Positions 5,520 through 13,534 of a DNA stretch of 13,651 bases are shown piece after piece (the stretch's first letter is position 1; every line of letters begins with the position of its first letter). Below the pieces are notes generated by a model that was given only the letters and a program-made list of their open reading frames with translations, was not told where the DNA came from and did not search any database. Source of the stretch: an uncultured Clostridia bacterium (lineage in GTDB: Bacteria > Bacillota > Clostridia > Lachnospirales > CAG-274); contig CAJTVH010000006.1 in NCBI GenBank assembly GCA_910579745.1, forward strand, positions 1-13,651. Direction: 5' to 3'. Both the position numbers and the translations under genes were made by a program.

Positions 5520-7028
5520 ATGGCGTATTATTTTGATGAACCATCTCATACTTTCAGCGAATACTTATTGGTACCGGGATATTCCTCAGCTGAGTGTACC
5601 CCAGCCAATGCCTCGTTAGAGACACCGGTTGTTAAATTTAAAAAAGGTGAGAAATCTTCTCTTAATATGAATATTCCTCTTGTTTCAGCTATTATGCAGT
5701 CTGTTTCCGACGATAAAATGGCGATAGCTCTCGCCAAAGAAGGCGGAATTTCTTTTATTTATGGTTCTCAGACCATTGAGAGCCAGGCGGAAATGGTAAA
5801 ACGAGTTAAAAACTATAAGGCGGGTTTTGTGGTAAGTGACTCTAACATCAAACCGGACCAAACTCTACAGGATATTCTAGACCTTAAAGAGAAAAACGGG
5901 CATACAACTGTCGCGGTTACGGAGGACGGAACATATAACGGAAAGCTTATAGGTATCGTTACGGGAAGGGATTATCGAATCAGCCGTATGGACCGTTCCA
6001 CCAAAGTCAGGGATTTTATGACTCCCGTTGAGAATTTGATTTACGCTAAAGAGGGGACAAGCCTTAAAGAAGCCAATAACATTATATGGGACAACAAGCT
6101 TAATTCTTTGCCTATACTTGACGATAACGGATGTCTGGTGGCTTTTGTTTTCAGAAAGGATTATGATTCTCACAAGGAAAATCCCATTGAGCTTCTTGAT
6201 TCTCAAAAGAGGTATATTGTGGGAGCGGGAATTAACACGAGAGATTACGCTGAGCGTGTTCCGGCTCTTGTGGAGGCGGGAGCTGATGTTTTATGTATAG
6301 ACTCGTCGGAGGGTTTTTCCGAGTGGCAAAAACTTACTATTGATTTTATACGTGATAAATACGGCGATACTGTCAAGGTAGGCGCGGGGAATGTTGTTGA
6401 TAAAGAGGGCTTTTTGTTTTTAGCTAAAGCAGGGGCTGATTTTATTAAAATCGGTATTGGCGGAGGTTCTATTTGTATAACCAGGGAGCAAAAAGGTATT
6501 GGAAGAGGCCAGGCCACGGCTGTTATTGAGGTGGCCGCCGCGAGAGACGAGTATTTTAAGGAAACGGGTATTTATATTCCTATTTGCTCAGACGGTGGTA
6601 TTGTTCACGATTATCATATTACTCTTGCTTTGGCCATGGGCGCTGATTTTGTTATGCTTGGAAGATATTTTTCAAGGTTTGACGAAAGCCCTACAAATAA
6701 GGTTTCTGTAAACGGCAATTATATGAAAGAATATTGGGGCGAGGGTTCGGCGAGAGCGAGAAACTGGCAACGCTATGATATGGGAGGAGCCGGAAAGCTT
6801 TCTTTTGAGGAAGGTGTTGATTCTTATGTTCCTTACGCGGGAAGTCTTCATGATAATGTAAGCCTTACCCTTAGTAAAGTACGTTCAACCATGTGCAACT
6901 GCGGAGCTCTTACTATACCGGAACTTCAGGAGAAGGCGAAAATTACGCTTGTTTCATCAACGAGTATAGTTGAGGGTGGCGCGCATGATGTTGTTCTTAA
7001 AGATAAAAATATTTCTCCTGTAAAATAA
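5520..7028 (+). CDS. guaB: inosine-5'-monophosphate dehydrogenase
   Basis: 502 aa. It oxidises IMP to XMP with NAD+, the committed step of guanine nucleotide synthesis; cytoplasmic tetramer. A (beta/alpha)8 barrel is interrupted by a tandem CBS region (about 100-220; TGRDY near 148, FRKDY near 211). Active-site features: DSS at 261-263 (Asp261), GIGGGSICIT with catalytic Cys319, the flap motif NWQRYD with Arg418-Tyr419, and CNCG at 459-462. From memory these numbers equal those of the Tritrichomonas foetus enzyme (Cys319, Arg418, Tyr419). Long identical runs recall that protein (IPLVSAIMQSVS, GRGQATAVI, EGVDSYVPYAG). Lys310 and Glu431, linked to weak mycophenolic acid binding in T. foetus, are both present. 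This is the roughly 500-aa divergent type rather than the Bacillus type of about 488 aa. The start is supported by AAAGGAG 9 nt upstream. Confidence 0.97.
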   Translation: MAYYFDEPSHTFSEYLLVPGYSSAECTPANASLETPVVKFKKGEKSSLNMNIPLVSAIMQSVSDDKMAIALAKEGGISFIYGSQTIESQAEMVKRVKNYKAGFVVSDSNIKPDQTLQDILDLKEKNGHTTVAVTEDGTYNGKLIGIVTGRDYRISRMDRSTKVRDFMTPVENLIYAKEGTSLKEANNIIWDNKLNSLPILDDNGCLVAFVFRKDYDSHKENPIELLDSQKRYIVGAGINTRDYAERVPALVEAGADVLCIDSSEGFSEWQKLTIDFIRDKYGDTVKVGAGNVVDKEGFLFLAKAGADFIKIGIGGGSICITREQKGIGRGQATAVIEVAAARDEYFKETGIYIPICSDGGIVHDYHITLALAMGADFVMLGRYFSRFDESPTNKVSVNGNYMKEYWGEGSARARNWQRYDMGGAGKLSFEEGVDSYVPYAGSLHDNVSLTLSKVRSTMCNCGALTIPELQEKAKITLVSSTSIVEGGAHDVVLKDKNISPVK

Positions 7029-7053
7029 GAGGACAATTATTTTAATACGTTCT

Positions 7054-7102
7054 AATAAAAAAATCACCTCATAAATTTTATGAAAATTTATGAGGTGATT
7101 TT
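7054..7102. terminator. bidirectional terminator between guaB and the CheB-like gene
   Basis: A perfect 20-bp stem (7060-7079 with 7083-7102) has a 3-nt loop. On the minus strand the stem is followed by an uninterrupted T run, so it is a strong terminator for the CheB-like gene. On the plus strand only the TTTT at the end of the stem follows, giving weaker but plausible termination for guaB. Confidence 0.92.
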
Positions 7103-7122
7103 AATGTGTCTATAAATTATAT

Positions 7123-8199
7123 TTATTTTTTTGACAACTCAATTAATTTTTCAGGAATTTTTGACAGAGGAAGCTGCTCATTTATGCAGCCAAGCTCATA
7201 AGCGACTTTCGGCATTCCGTACACTACGCATGAGCTTTCATCCTGACCTATATTTATTGAGCCCGCGCTTTTCATTATACTTAATCCTTTAGCGCCGTCA
7301 GCCCCCATTCCCGTTAAAATCACTCCGATAGCTTTATCTCCCATAACTTCCGCTACGGAATTGAAGAGAATATCGGCGGAAGGACGCACACCGTTTACTT
7401 TTTTCCCATCGGCGCATTTAATGATAAGTTCTCCCCCTCGCCTCGCCACGGTCATATGAAAATCACCGGGAGCTATATATACGGTTCCCGGATAGACAGG
7501 CTCATAATCCTCAGCCTCTTTTATAGTAAGAGCGGAATAATTATCAAGTCTTTTAGCGAATTGTTTAGTAAAGGAACTTGTTATATGCTGTACTATTAAA
7601 ATAGGCGGGAGGTCTGGCGGCAAAACTTTTAATATTTGGTCAAGAGCCTCGGTTCCTCCTGTTGACGAGGCTATCGCAATCACAATATCATTTTTGTATT
7701 TATCACTTGAGCTGTTATTATGATGGTTATAGAAAAAGCGCGAGGGTCTTCCGCCAGGATGAGGATTAAACCTTGTCGATGCGGTATGTGTTGTTATTTT
7801 TGGGATTATATGATGTTTTCCCGATTCAGCTATAAAAGATTTTACCCGTTCTTTAACGGCTATAAAAAATTCATTGCCATCAGGAGAATTAAGGGTGTCT
7901 GGCTTTATTATATAGTCTTTTACTCCGAAAGTATAATAGTCGTAGGCCTTTTTTGGGTTTGAGCCCGTAAGGATTATTAAAAGCGAGTATTTATTTAAAA
8001 TCATGCTTATATATTTTGATGGATTTACCCCGCTATCTATATCATAAATTAATATATTTGGTTCTGTAAGGCTGAAGTGAGAGGCCGCCTCAACAATATT
8101 AAACGCCAGTTTTATATTTCTGTCAGCCCCGGACACATCTCGCGCTAACGCGTTTTTAAGAAACTTATCATATGAAGCGATTACAATTCGTGCCAGCAT
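7123..8199 (-). CDS. CheB-like protein-glutamate methylesterase with degenerate receiver
   Basis: 358 aa. The C-terminal half (about 171-356) is a CheB methylesterase domain, which in chemotaxis removes methyl groups from receptor glutamates and deamidates glutamines. The triad is visible: Ser179 in ASSTGGTEA, His205 in VQHIT and Asp301 in GMGADGA. The N-terminal 1-125 has the shape of a response-regulator receiver: candidate phospho-Asp53 (YDIDS), Thr78 and Lys99 (YIIKP). The usual acidic pair at the start is replaced by Ser9-Tyr10, so metal-dependent phosphorylation is doubtful. A linker rich in His, Asn and Ser (128-168) joins the two. The start has AGGAGG (complement of 8209-8214) 9 nt upstream. 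It begins 19 bp after the amidase gene ends, so the two are probably co-transcribed. No cheA, cheR, cheW or receptor gene is nearby, so its target is unknown; a role outside classical chemotaxis is possible. Confidence 0.88.
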   Translation of the reverse strand: MLARIVIASYDKFLKNALARDVSGADRNIKLAFNIVEAASHFSLTEPNILIYDIDSGVNPSKYISMILNKYSLLIILTGSNPKKAYDYYTFGVKDYIIKPDTLNSPDGNEFFIAVKERVKSFIAESGKHHIIPKITTHTASTRFNPHPGGRPSRFFYNHHNNSSSDKYKNDIVIAIASSTGGTEALDQILKVLPPDLPPILIVQHITSSFTKQFAKRLDNYSALTIKEAEDYEPVYPGTVYIAPGDFHMTVARRGGELIIKCADGKKVNGVRPSADILFNSVAEVMGDKAIGVILTGMGADGAKGLSIMKSAGSINIGQDESSCVVYGMPKVAYELGCINEQLPLSKIPEKLIELSKK

Positions 8200-8219
8200 A
8201 TATGATTTCCTCCTTTTTA

Positions 8220-10127
8220 TTATCTTTGAGGGGTGTATTTTTCAAACGATTCAATTATCGCTTTATATATAGCGTCCGCCGCTAAATTTTTATATTCATC
8301 GTTTTTCAAGTTTTCCGCTTCCTCTGGATTTGTTATAAATCCAATTTCACACAGAGAAGCGGGAATTTCTGTAAGGGTAAGTACGTCGTAGTTGGTACTT
8401 TTTGTACCCCTATCGGCGCTTTTTAAGTTATTTATAAGATTTTTTCGCAGACATTGAGCGAGTTGTTCACAGCTTAACCCTATTGTATTATCATTTGTAT
8501 GGGGATAATACCAAATTTCAGTACCATTCGCTTTTTCCCCTGAAAAAGAGTTGGCGTGTATTGAGATAAACATATCTCCTATCTCATTGGCAAGAGCCGC
8601 CCTTTCGGGACGTGTATAAAAGGTATCGTCAAGGCGAACGGCGTAAACTTTTATTCTATCGTTTTTTTCAAGTAAATCCACAACTTTATTCGCTATGGAA
8701 AGAGTCAGGTCTTTTTCTATTATATTATTTTTTTGAGAAATGGCGCCAGGATCACTTCCGCCATGCCCAGCGTCGATTACCACGATTTTTGGGTATTTTT
8801 CCTTAGGAGGGACTGGATTTACGCATATATAATCGGTATTTTCAACTATATTATATGCTAAAATTTTCTTTTCTTTTATTTTTATTTCCGTGAAATTTGA
8901 GTTTTTTATCTCAACAGTTTCTATAAGTTCGTTATTTATCAAATATTTTCCGTCTTTAAGAGTATTTGATAAGTCGCAATATGTATTTATTATGTATTCT
9001 TTATATTGATAATTATCAGTAAACGTAATATTGTTTATATTAAAGTTTGAGTTTTTCTTTATATACAAATAACCGTCTTTAAAAAATATATTATCGTTGG
9101 AAAGTATTTGAGACGTATCTGAGGTATTATTATTACCAATATCAGGTTCTTCCTCCAAATCATAATCAGAAGACAGCGGCTCCTCATCCAAATCTGTCAC
9201 GTACAAATTATCAAATTTTGGCTTATCGTTTATAAAATCGACTATAAATGTTTTTGAGTCTTTTGAGATATAAGAAACAGGCGAGCCGCTTGTTTTTAAA
9301 TCTAATGTTATTTTTGTGAATTTTTTACCTTTTATTACGGTTTCGTCAAAGGTAACTTTTTTTATGTAAGAATCGTCGAACTCATATTCTTTTTCATCGG
9401 GAGGCGTCGCCTTACCCAAAAGATATGATATTTTTCTGTTTTTTATATCTGTTGTGGCGAAATCACCTAATTTTCCGTCGGCGCTTATTTTAAATATGCC
9501 ATCGTCGCATTTTGGGGAATCTAAATTTACGGGATCTCTTTCGGTTACTGTTTCCTCTGACGTTGTTGTTTCCGTTGAGGGTTCCTCTGTCGCGGGTAAA
9601 TCGACTGGCGGGTCGATAGCTATAATATCATTATTTAAATTATCCGCTTTTTCCCGTATATTTATTATTCTTTTTTTTGCGTCCCATTCCACGGCGAGCC
9701 CCAATGATTCGGCTATGAACCTTACGGGAATCATTGTTTTGTTATTTATTATTTTAGCCGGCATTGAAAGGGTATAAGTATTATTGTTTACAGAGGCTGT
9801 TTCGGAGTTTATTTTTATCGTTATCGATGTATTTTTGTAAGATATATCAACTTCCTCTGTTTCTTTTTTCCAGACAACATTGGCACCCAAAGGCTCAAAA
9901 ACCTCTCTCGCCGGTACGAGAGTCGAACCGTTGAAAATTATCGCTGGCATTGAAAGGTTTTCAGCTCGTTTTCCATTTACATAAAGATATACGTTTTCGG
10001 CGTTATAGCGGGACGTTTTACCGTCATAAATTATATTTATATCAATCCACGGGGCGCAGAAACAGTTTATCGGATACAGCAGCGTAAAAATTAACACTAT
10101 GATTATTTGAGATTTTTTCTTTAACAT
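8220..10127 (-). CDS. secreted N-acetylmuramoyl-L-alanine amidase with stalk and AMIN-like domains
   Basis: 635 aa. It cleaves the bond between N-acetylmuramic acid and L-alanine in peptidoglycan. Residues 1-25 form a signal peptide (KKK, hydrophobic core, cleavage near CFCAP). Residues 41-160 are a copper-amine-oxidase-N-type stalk domain, common in clostridial surface proteins (motifs TLVPAREVFEPLGA and TMIPVRFIAESLGL, then VEWD). A Thr/Glu/Pro-rich linker follows (170-205). Residues 210-300 and 345-430 look like AMIN-type modules that bind the wall or assemble at the septum. The Amidase_3 domain is at 447-630: His455 (DAGHGGSDPG), Glu471, His524 (ISIHANS) and catalytic Glu594 (CEIGF). All zinc and catalytic residues are present. 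The start at 10127 has AAAGGAG 5 nt upstream. It is the first gene of a unit with the CheB-like gene. It may act in cell separation or sporulation wall remodelling. Confidence 0.95.
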   Translation of the reverse strand: MLKKKSQIIIVLIFTLLYPINCFCAPWIDINIIYDGKTSRYNAENVYLYVNGKRAENLSMPAIIFNGSTLVPAREVFEPLGANVVWKKETEEVDISYKNTSITIKINSETASVNNNTYTLSMPAKIINNKTMIPVRFIAESLGLAVEWDAKKRIINIREKADNLNNDIIAIDPPVDLPATEEPSTETTTSEETVTERDPVNLDSPKCDDGIFKISADGKLGDFATTDIKNRKISYLLGKATPPDEKEYEFDDSYIKKVTFDETVIKGKKFTKITLDLKTSGSPVSYISKDSKTFIVDFINDKPKFDNLYVTDLDEEPLSSDYDLEEEPDIGNNNTSDTSQILSNDNIFFKDGYLYIKKNSNFNINNITFTDNYQYKEYIINTYCDLSNTLKDGKYLINNELIETVEIKNSNFTEIKIKEKKILAYNIVENTDYICVNPVPPKEKYPKIVVIDAGHGGSDPGAISQKNNIIEKDLTLSIANKVVDLLEKNDRIKVYAVRLDDTFYTRPERAALANEIGDMFISIHANSFSGEKANGTEIWYYPHTNDNTIGLSCEQLAQCLRKNLINNLKSADRGTKSTNYDVLTLTEIPASLCEIGFITNPEEAENLKNDEYKNLAADAIYKAIIESFEKYTPQR

Positions 10128-10153
10128 ATTTACTCCTTTTTTTAAAGCAACGG

Positions 10154-10183
10154 ATTATGCCGAAAAACTTTAAAATATTTCAA
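10154..10183 (-). promoter_or_regulatory. candidate promoter of the amidase-CheB unit
   Basis: Read on the minus strand: -35 TTGAAA (complement of 10178-10183), an 18-bp spacer and -10 CATAAT (complement of 10154-10159). The predicted start is near 10147, giving a leader of about 20 nt. The spacer is slightly long and the region is AT-rich. Confidence 0.5.
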
Positions 10184-10187
10184 AGTA

Positions 10188-10940
10188 TACATTATGAATA
10201 TTTTAAACCATGTTTTCTTATAAATACATTTTAACAATTTTAATTGAAAGTTGCAACTAAAAAGCAAAAAAAATATTAAAATTGGTGTTCTACTCGAAAG
10301 AAATAAGATATTGCTTTTATAAAAGAGTAAAAGAAAAAGCGGAATATTTTTTTTATGTATATCATATATTTATATATAGGGAACTGCTGAGTTTATTAAC
10401 TATATATTTTATACAAATATCAAATAATACTAAACACAGATTAATCCGCGGATAAAAATTTAAGAGCGTTTATGAAGGAAAATTTTTAATGTCAAAAACT
10501 TCGTGGCGTAAGAAATTTGAGTGAATAAATTTTTATCAGTTATTTGAACGGTGTTTAGTACATAAGGAAACATAGCGCGATTTAAAATAAAAGTAATTTC
10601 AGCGTAAGTGTTATTTTTTATTAACTTATAGCGAACAAATAAAAGAATGAACAAAGAGATTTTAATAAATCTGATATATTAAGGAATTATTTTATTGTTT
10701 CGTGCTGAAAAATTTGAGAATTATTATAGAGTGTATTTTTTCAGGAAATTACTTTTATTACTTTTACGCGGTGTTTCCTAAAAACGAGAAATTAAACAGA
10801 GCGTATCTGAGGCTATATAACGGTTATTAAAACTGTATGAATAATAAATTTCTCGTGAGTGAAAATGTTTTTTGCTTGGGGAAATGTCCTCAAAATTATA
10901 AAAAACAAGACGCAGTTAAAAATATTTATGGAGGGGTTTT
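10188..10940. other. non-coding region between the amidase and the 446-aa gene
   Basis: About 750 bp of AT-rich DNA with no supported gene. It contains the 131-bp interrupted palindrome (10429-10559) and a 12-bp match to the MITE end (10799-10810). It ends with the ribosome binding site GGAGGGG (10930-10936) of the next gene. TTGCTT (10872-10877) and TATAAA (10897-10902) are a weak, wide-spaced promoter candidate. Confidence 0.6.
10429..10559. repeat. 131-bp interrupted palindrome, possible MITE remnant
   Basis: The outer arms ACTAAACAC (10429-10437) and GTGTTTAGT (10551-10559) are perfect complements. After 13 bp on each side come inner arms GATAAAAATTT (10451-10461) and AAATTTTTATC (10527-10537), also perfect. 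The symmetry of two nested pairs with equal spacing is unlikely to be chance. No ORF lies inside. It is not related to the 162-bp MITE. Confidence 0.6.
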
Positions 10941-12281
10941 ATGATTTATTCCAGAAATTATGCAAGAATGTTTGTTACTTTAAAACAGGAAATTTCAGAG
11001 TATTCTTATGATTTTAAAGAGGCTATGGGAAGATGCGTAATTGAGGTTAGATTTGGAAAAGGCCGTTTTTCCACTTATATCCAAGGTTTGAGAAAAGGCG
11101 ATTACAGTATATTTTTTATAAGCTGTAAAGGCGGGAGAAACATCGGCGTAAATATGGGGAAAATATCCGCTGATTTAGGAGGAAAAGGAGAGCTTAAAAC
11201 AGAGTTTGACCCGGAGAATATTTTTGGTACGAAACTTAAAATAGAAGATTTTCATGTTGTGGCTATTATGCCTTTTGAAAGTGCTACGGTTAAGGCTTTA
11301 TTGACGGGTTATGTAGGCGGGGCCGTGCAATGGAAAGAGGGATTTTCATTTTTTAAGGCTAATGACGGCGATTCTTTTGAGGCGGCTAAAGAAGAAAGTA
11401 TCTCTGAGAGCAGAGAAGAAACAGAGAGTGATTTTAGCGGGAATTTAAAAGATTCCCAAGATTCAGAGGATTTTCAGGAGACTCAGGCGGAAGAGATTAG
11501 AGAGGAAGGTACATATGGCGAGATTTCAGAGGAAAGCGACGAGGATTATGGCGAGGTGACAAGTAATGAGGAAATGGGAGAAACGGAAACTGAAATAAAA
11601 GATGAGGAAAACAGCGACGCGTACGAGGCTAAAAAAGAGAACGAAGAGGAAACGAAAGCGGATGATGACGCTTTAGATGTTGAGAATTGCGCGTGCGCCT
11701 GTGAGGAAATTGAGGAAGAGGAGGAAAGAGAGAACACGTCTTTTAAGGATTTAAAAGAAGTTGGGGACAATTTTAATGACATAATTAAAAAATTTAAAAA
11801 AGGGATAAAAGAAATCGAAAAACTTAAAGATGATAAAGAGAAAAAAGAATTGAGAAAATCAAAGATTATTAATATGGAAGACGTAAAAGAGAAAAATCTA
11901 AAAAGGAATTACGCTCTTGATTATATATTTGAGAATAACGCCAAAATGACGCCGTTTCAAAGCCAGAGGAAGGATGTTGAGTGGGTTAGAATTGATTTAA
12001 GCGAGCTTGTCGTGTTACCAGGTAAAGTATGGCTTTATTTAAACAATCCTTTTGTAAGTTTTTCTGAGAAAAAATATAAACACCTTATACTTGGCAGATT
12101 TTATGAGGGAGGAAAGGAAAAATATATTTTGGGAGTACCCGGAAAATATTTTTCAGACTACAGGCTTGAGGCGAGTATTCAAGGGTTTAAACAGTTTAAG
12201 TGCTGTGAGAATAAACTGCCTGTGGACGGTGATTACGGATACTGGATTTTGAATATTGATAAAAACCTTGATAAAAAATAA
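10941..12281 (+). CDS. clostridial protein of unknown function with long acidic linker
   Basis: 446 aa. The N-terminal domain (1-137) begins MIYSRNYARMFVTLKQE and includes GRCVIEVR, KGRFSTYIQGL and LKIEDFHVVAIM. The C-terminal domain (335-440) includes PFQSQRKDVEWVRID, RHLI-like KHLILGRFYEG, YILGVPGKY, GFKQFK and ends GDYGYWI. Between them lies a very acidic, low-complexity linker (about 145-266, many Glu/Asp/Ser) containing a C-A-C-A-C cluster (Cys250, 252, 254). A Lys-rich segment likely to be helical follows (268-325). There is no signal peptide or membrane segment. I recall similar two-domain proteins in Lachnospiraceae with DUF-type names but cannot assign one with certainty. The start has GGAGGGG just upstream. 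It is probably a single-gene unit; trmB follows after 559 bp. Localisation and role are unknown. Confidence 0.85.
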   Translation: MIYSRNYARMFVTLKQEISEYSYDFKEAMGRCVIEVRFGKGRFSTYIQGLRKGDYSIFFISCKGGRNIGVNMGKISADLGGKGELKTEFDPENIFGTKLKIEDFHVVAIMPFESATVKALLTGYVGGAVQWKEGFSFFKANDGDSFEAAKEESISESREETESDFSGNLKDSQDSEDFQETQAEEIREEGTYGEISEESDEDYGEVTSNEEMGETETEIKDEENSDAYEAKKENEEETKADDDALDVENCACACEEIEEEEERENTSFKDLKEVGDNFNDIIKKFKKGIKEIEKLKDDKEKKELRKSKIINMEDVKEKNLKRNYALDYIFENNAKMTPFQSQRKDVEWVRIDLSELVVLPGKVWLYLNNPFVSFSEKKYKHLILGRFYEGGKEKYILGVPGKYFSDYRLEASIQGFKQFKCCENKLPVDGDYGYWILNIDKNLDKK

Positions 12282-12300
12282 AGCTCTTGCGGTATTTTTT
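12273..12300 (+). terminator. weak terminator candidate after the 446-aa gene
   Basis: AAAAAATA (12273-12280) pairs with TATTTTTT (12293-12300) around the stop codon, with a small AAG/CTT stem inside. The stem is A-T only, so support is limited. Confidence 0.3.
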
Positions 12301-12364
12301 ATATTGTGGTAATATCTTCACATAAACACCAATTATAAGAACAGCTCTACAAAGATTTTGTTTA

Positions 12365-12476
12365 TAGTCAACTAATTTACAAGCAATTTTGGTATAAATT
12401 AAAAAAGGATATTTTGTTCGAAACTTTAGCGAAAGGCGTTTCGCTATTTTAAACGCCAAAAGTGTAAAGAAATATT
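12365..12476 (+). repeat. dispersed intergenic repeat R2, copy B
   Basis: This is the partner of 3617-3734. It contains two overlapping perfect stems that exclude each other: AGCGAAA-GGCG-TTTCGCT (12428-12445) and GGCGTTT...AAACGCC (12435-12441 with 12451-12457). Copy A keeps AGCGAAAGG and AAACGCC but has lost the pairing in the middle. Confidence 0.65.
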
Positions 12477-12569
12477 GAGTAAAATATTTTTTTCTATCAT
12501 CCGCATATTCCGAAATCGCTGTAAAAAATAATGAAACCATATAGATAATGACGATATATGTATAGACTA

Positions 12570-12730
12570 GAGAGTATTTGAAAACTAAAATACGCGCGAA
12601 AAATTATAAAAAATAAAACGAAACAGAAAAGCTTTTCTGTTTAATTGGATCGTTTTCGTTTATTTTTTAATAATTTTTTGGATATTTCGCGTATACGACT
12701 AATAGCTTATGATAGTTTTCAGATACGCCC
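12570..12730 (+). mobile_element. MITE, complete copy B
   Basis: 161 bp between TA dinucleotides (12568-12569 and 12731-12732). The left end is GAGAGTATTTGAAAAC; the right end is the complement of GGGCGTATCTGAAAAC. The centre is a perfect 20-bp palindrome, AACAGAAAAGCTTTTCTGTT, forming the hairpin tip. Same orientation as copy A and about 91% identical by hand count. It ends 110 bp before trmB. Confidence 0.87.
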
Positions 12731-12827
12731 TAATAAAAATTATTTTTTTAAAGTTCTTATAGTTATTGTTTTGACTGTAATGTTTTTAAAGTTTTCAGGA
12801 ATCTGATATAAGGTACTGATGTTATGT

Positions 12828-12832
12828 GGAGG
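12828..12832 (+). promoter_or_regulatory. ribosome binding site that fixes the trmB start
   Basis: GGAGG lies 8 nt before ATG at 12841. A GTG in frame at 12826 overlaps this site and has no Shine-Dalgarno sequence of its own, so it is not the start. Confidence 0.85.
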
Positions 12833-12840
12833 ATTATAAA

Positions 12841-13512
12841 ATGCGTATAAGAAAAAAGCCGTGGGCAGAAAATGAGTTTAACACAAACGCGAATTACATT
12901 AAGGAACCTCAAGAATTTAAGGGAAAATGGAGGGATTTTTTTGGAAATGAGAATCCTATTCATATTGAGATAGGCTGTGGAAAGGGACAATTTATAACAA
13001 CTATGTCTAAAATATATACGGATATAAATTATATCGCTATTGAGAGGCAAAGCATGGTTATAGCTTCCGCTTTGAAAAAAGGAAGGGAAAAAAATGTCGG
13101 GAAAAATCTCGCTTTTTTTTCCGCTGATGTTGAGAATTTAAAGAATTTTTTTGAGGCTGCGGAAGTTAAGAGAATTTATATTAATTTTTGCGACCCGTGG
13201 CCTAACAAAAAAAAATGGGCTAAAAGAAGACTTACTCATAAAAACTTTTTAAAGATTTATGAGGAAATTTTCTCTGAGAAAGGAGAGGTCTTTTTTAAAA
13301 CGGATAACAGAATTTTATTTGAGTTTTCTTTAAATGAATTTGAGGCACGGGAAAATTGGAAAATGAAAAACATTTCCCTTGATTTACATAACAGCGAATT
13401 TCAGGGAAATGTTATGACAGAATATGAGGAAAAATTTTCAGGCAGGGGCATGCCTATTTTCAGGCTTGAGGCGGATTTTTACAATTCATTGAACACTATG
13501 GCGAAAAAATAA
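12841..13512 (+). CDS. trmB: tRNA (guanine-N7-)-methyltransferase
   Basis: 223 aa from ATG at 12841. It methylates G46 in the variable loop of tRNAs using S-adenosylmethionine; cytoplasmic. The N-terminus MRIRKKPWAE is the usual TrmB opening. Motifs: EIGCGKGQF (43-51, SAM loop), IAIERQ (65-70, ribose contact Glu68), SADVENL (94-100), INFCDPWPNKKKWAKRRL (114-131, the TrmB signature with catalytic Asp118), FKTDN (152-156, substrate binding) and MTEYEEKF (192-199). Length is normal for the family. It stands alone between two MITE copies in direct orientation. No promoter was assigned with confidence; the upstream MITE could influence expression. Confidence 0.96.
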   Translation: MRIRKKPWAENEFNTNANYIKEPQEFKGKWRDFFGNENPIHIEIGCGKGQFITTMSKIYTDINYIAIERQSMVIASALKKGREKNVGKNLAFFSADVENLKNFFEAAEVKRIYINFCDPWPNKKKWAKRRLTHKNFLKIYEEIFSEKGEVFFKTDNRILFEFSLNEFEARENWKMKNISLDLHNSEFQGNVMTEYEEKFSGRGMPIFRLEADFYNSLNTMAKK

Positions 13513-13534
13513 GCCGATTTGTAATTTATGAGAG

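Larger units (their letters stand above)
12282..12840. other. non-coding region between the 446-aa gene and trmB
   Basis: It holds R2 copy B (12365-12476), a segment (about 12508-12553) that resembles 3345-3396, the complete MITE copy B (12570-12730) and the trmB ribosome binding site. TTGACT at 12771-12776 looks like a -35 box, but I see no -10 at proper spacing. Confidence 0.65.

Noticed and set aside
10460..10654. 64-codon minus-strand open frame
   Set aside because: No ribosome binding site, it overlaps the 131-bp palindrome, and it has no recognisable protein features.
12826..12840. GTG start extending trmB by five codons
   Set aside because: The GTG overlaps the GGAGG that serves ATG 12841, and TrmB proteins normally begin MR(I/L)R.KPWA.
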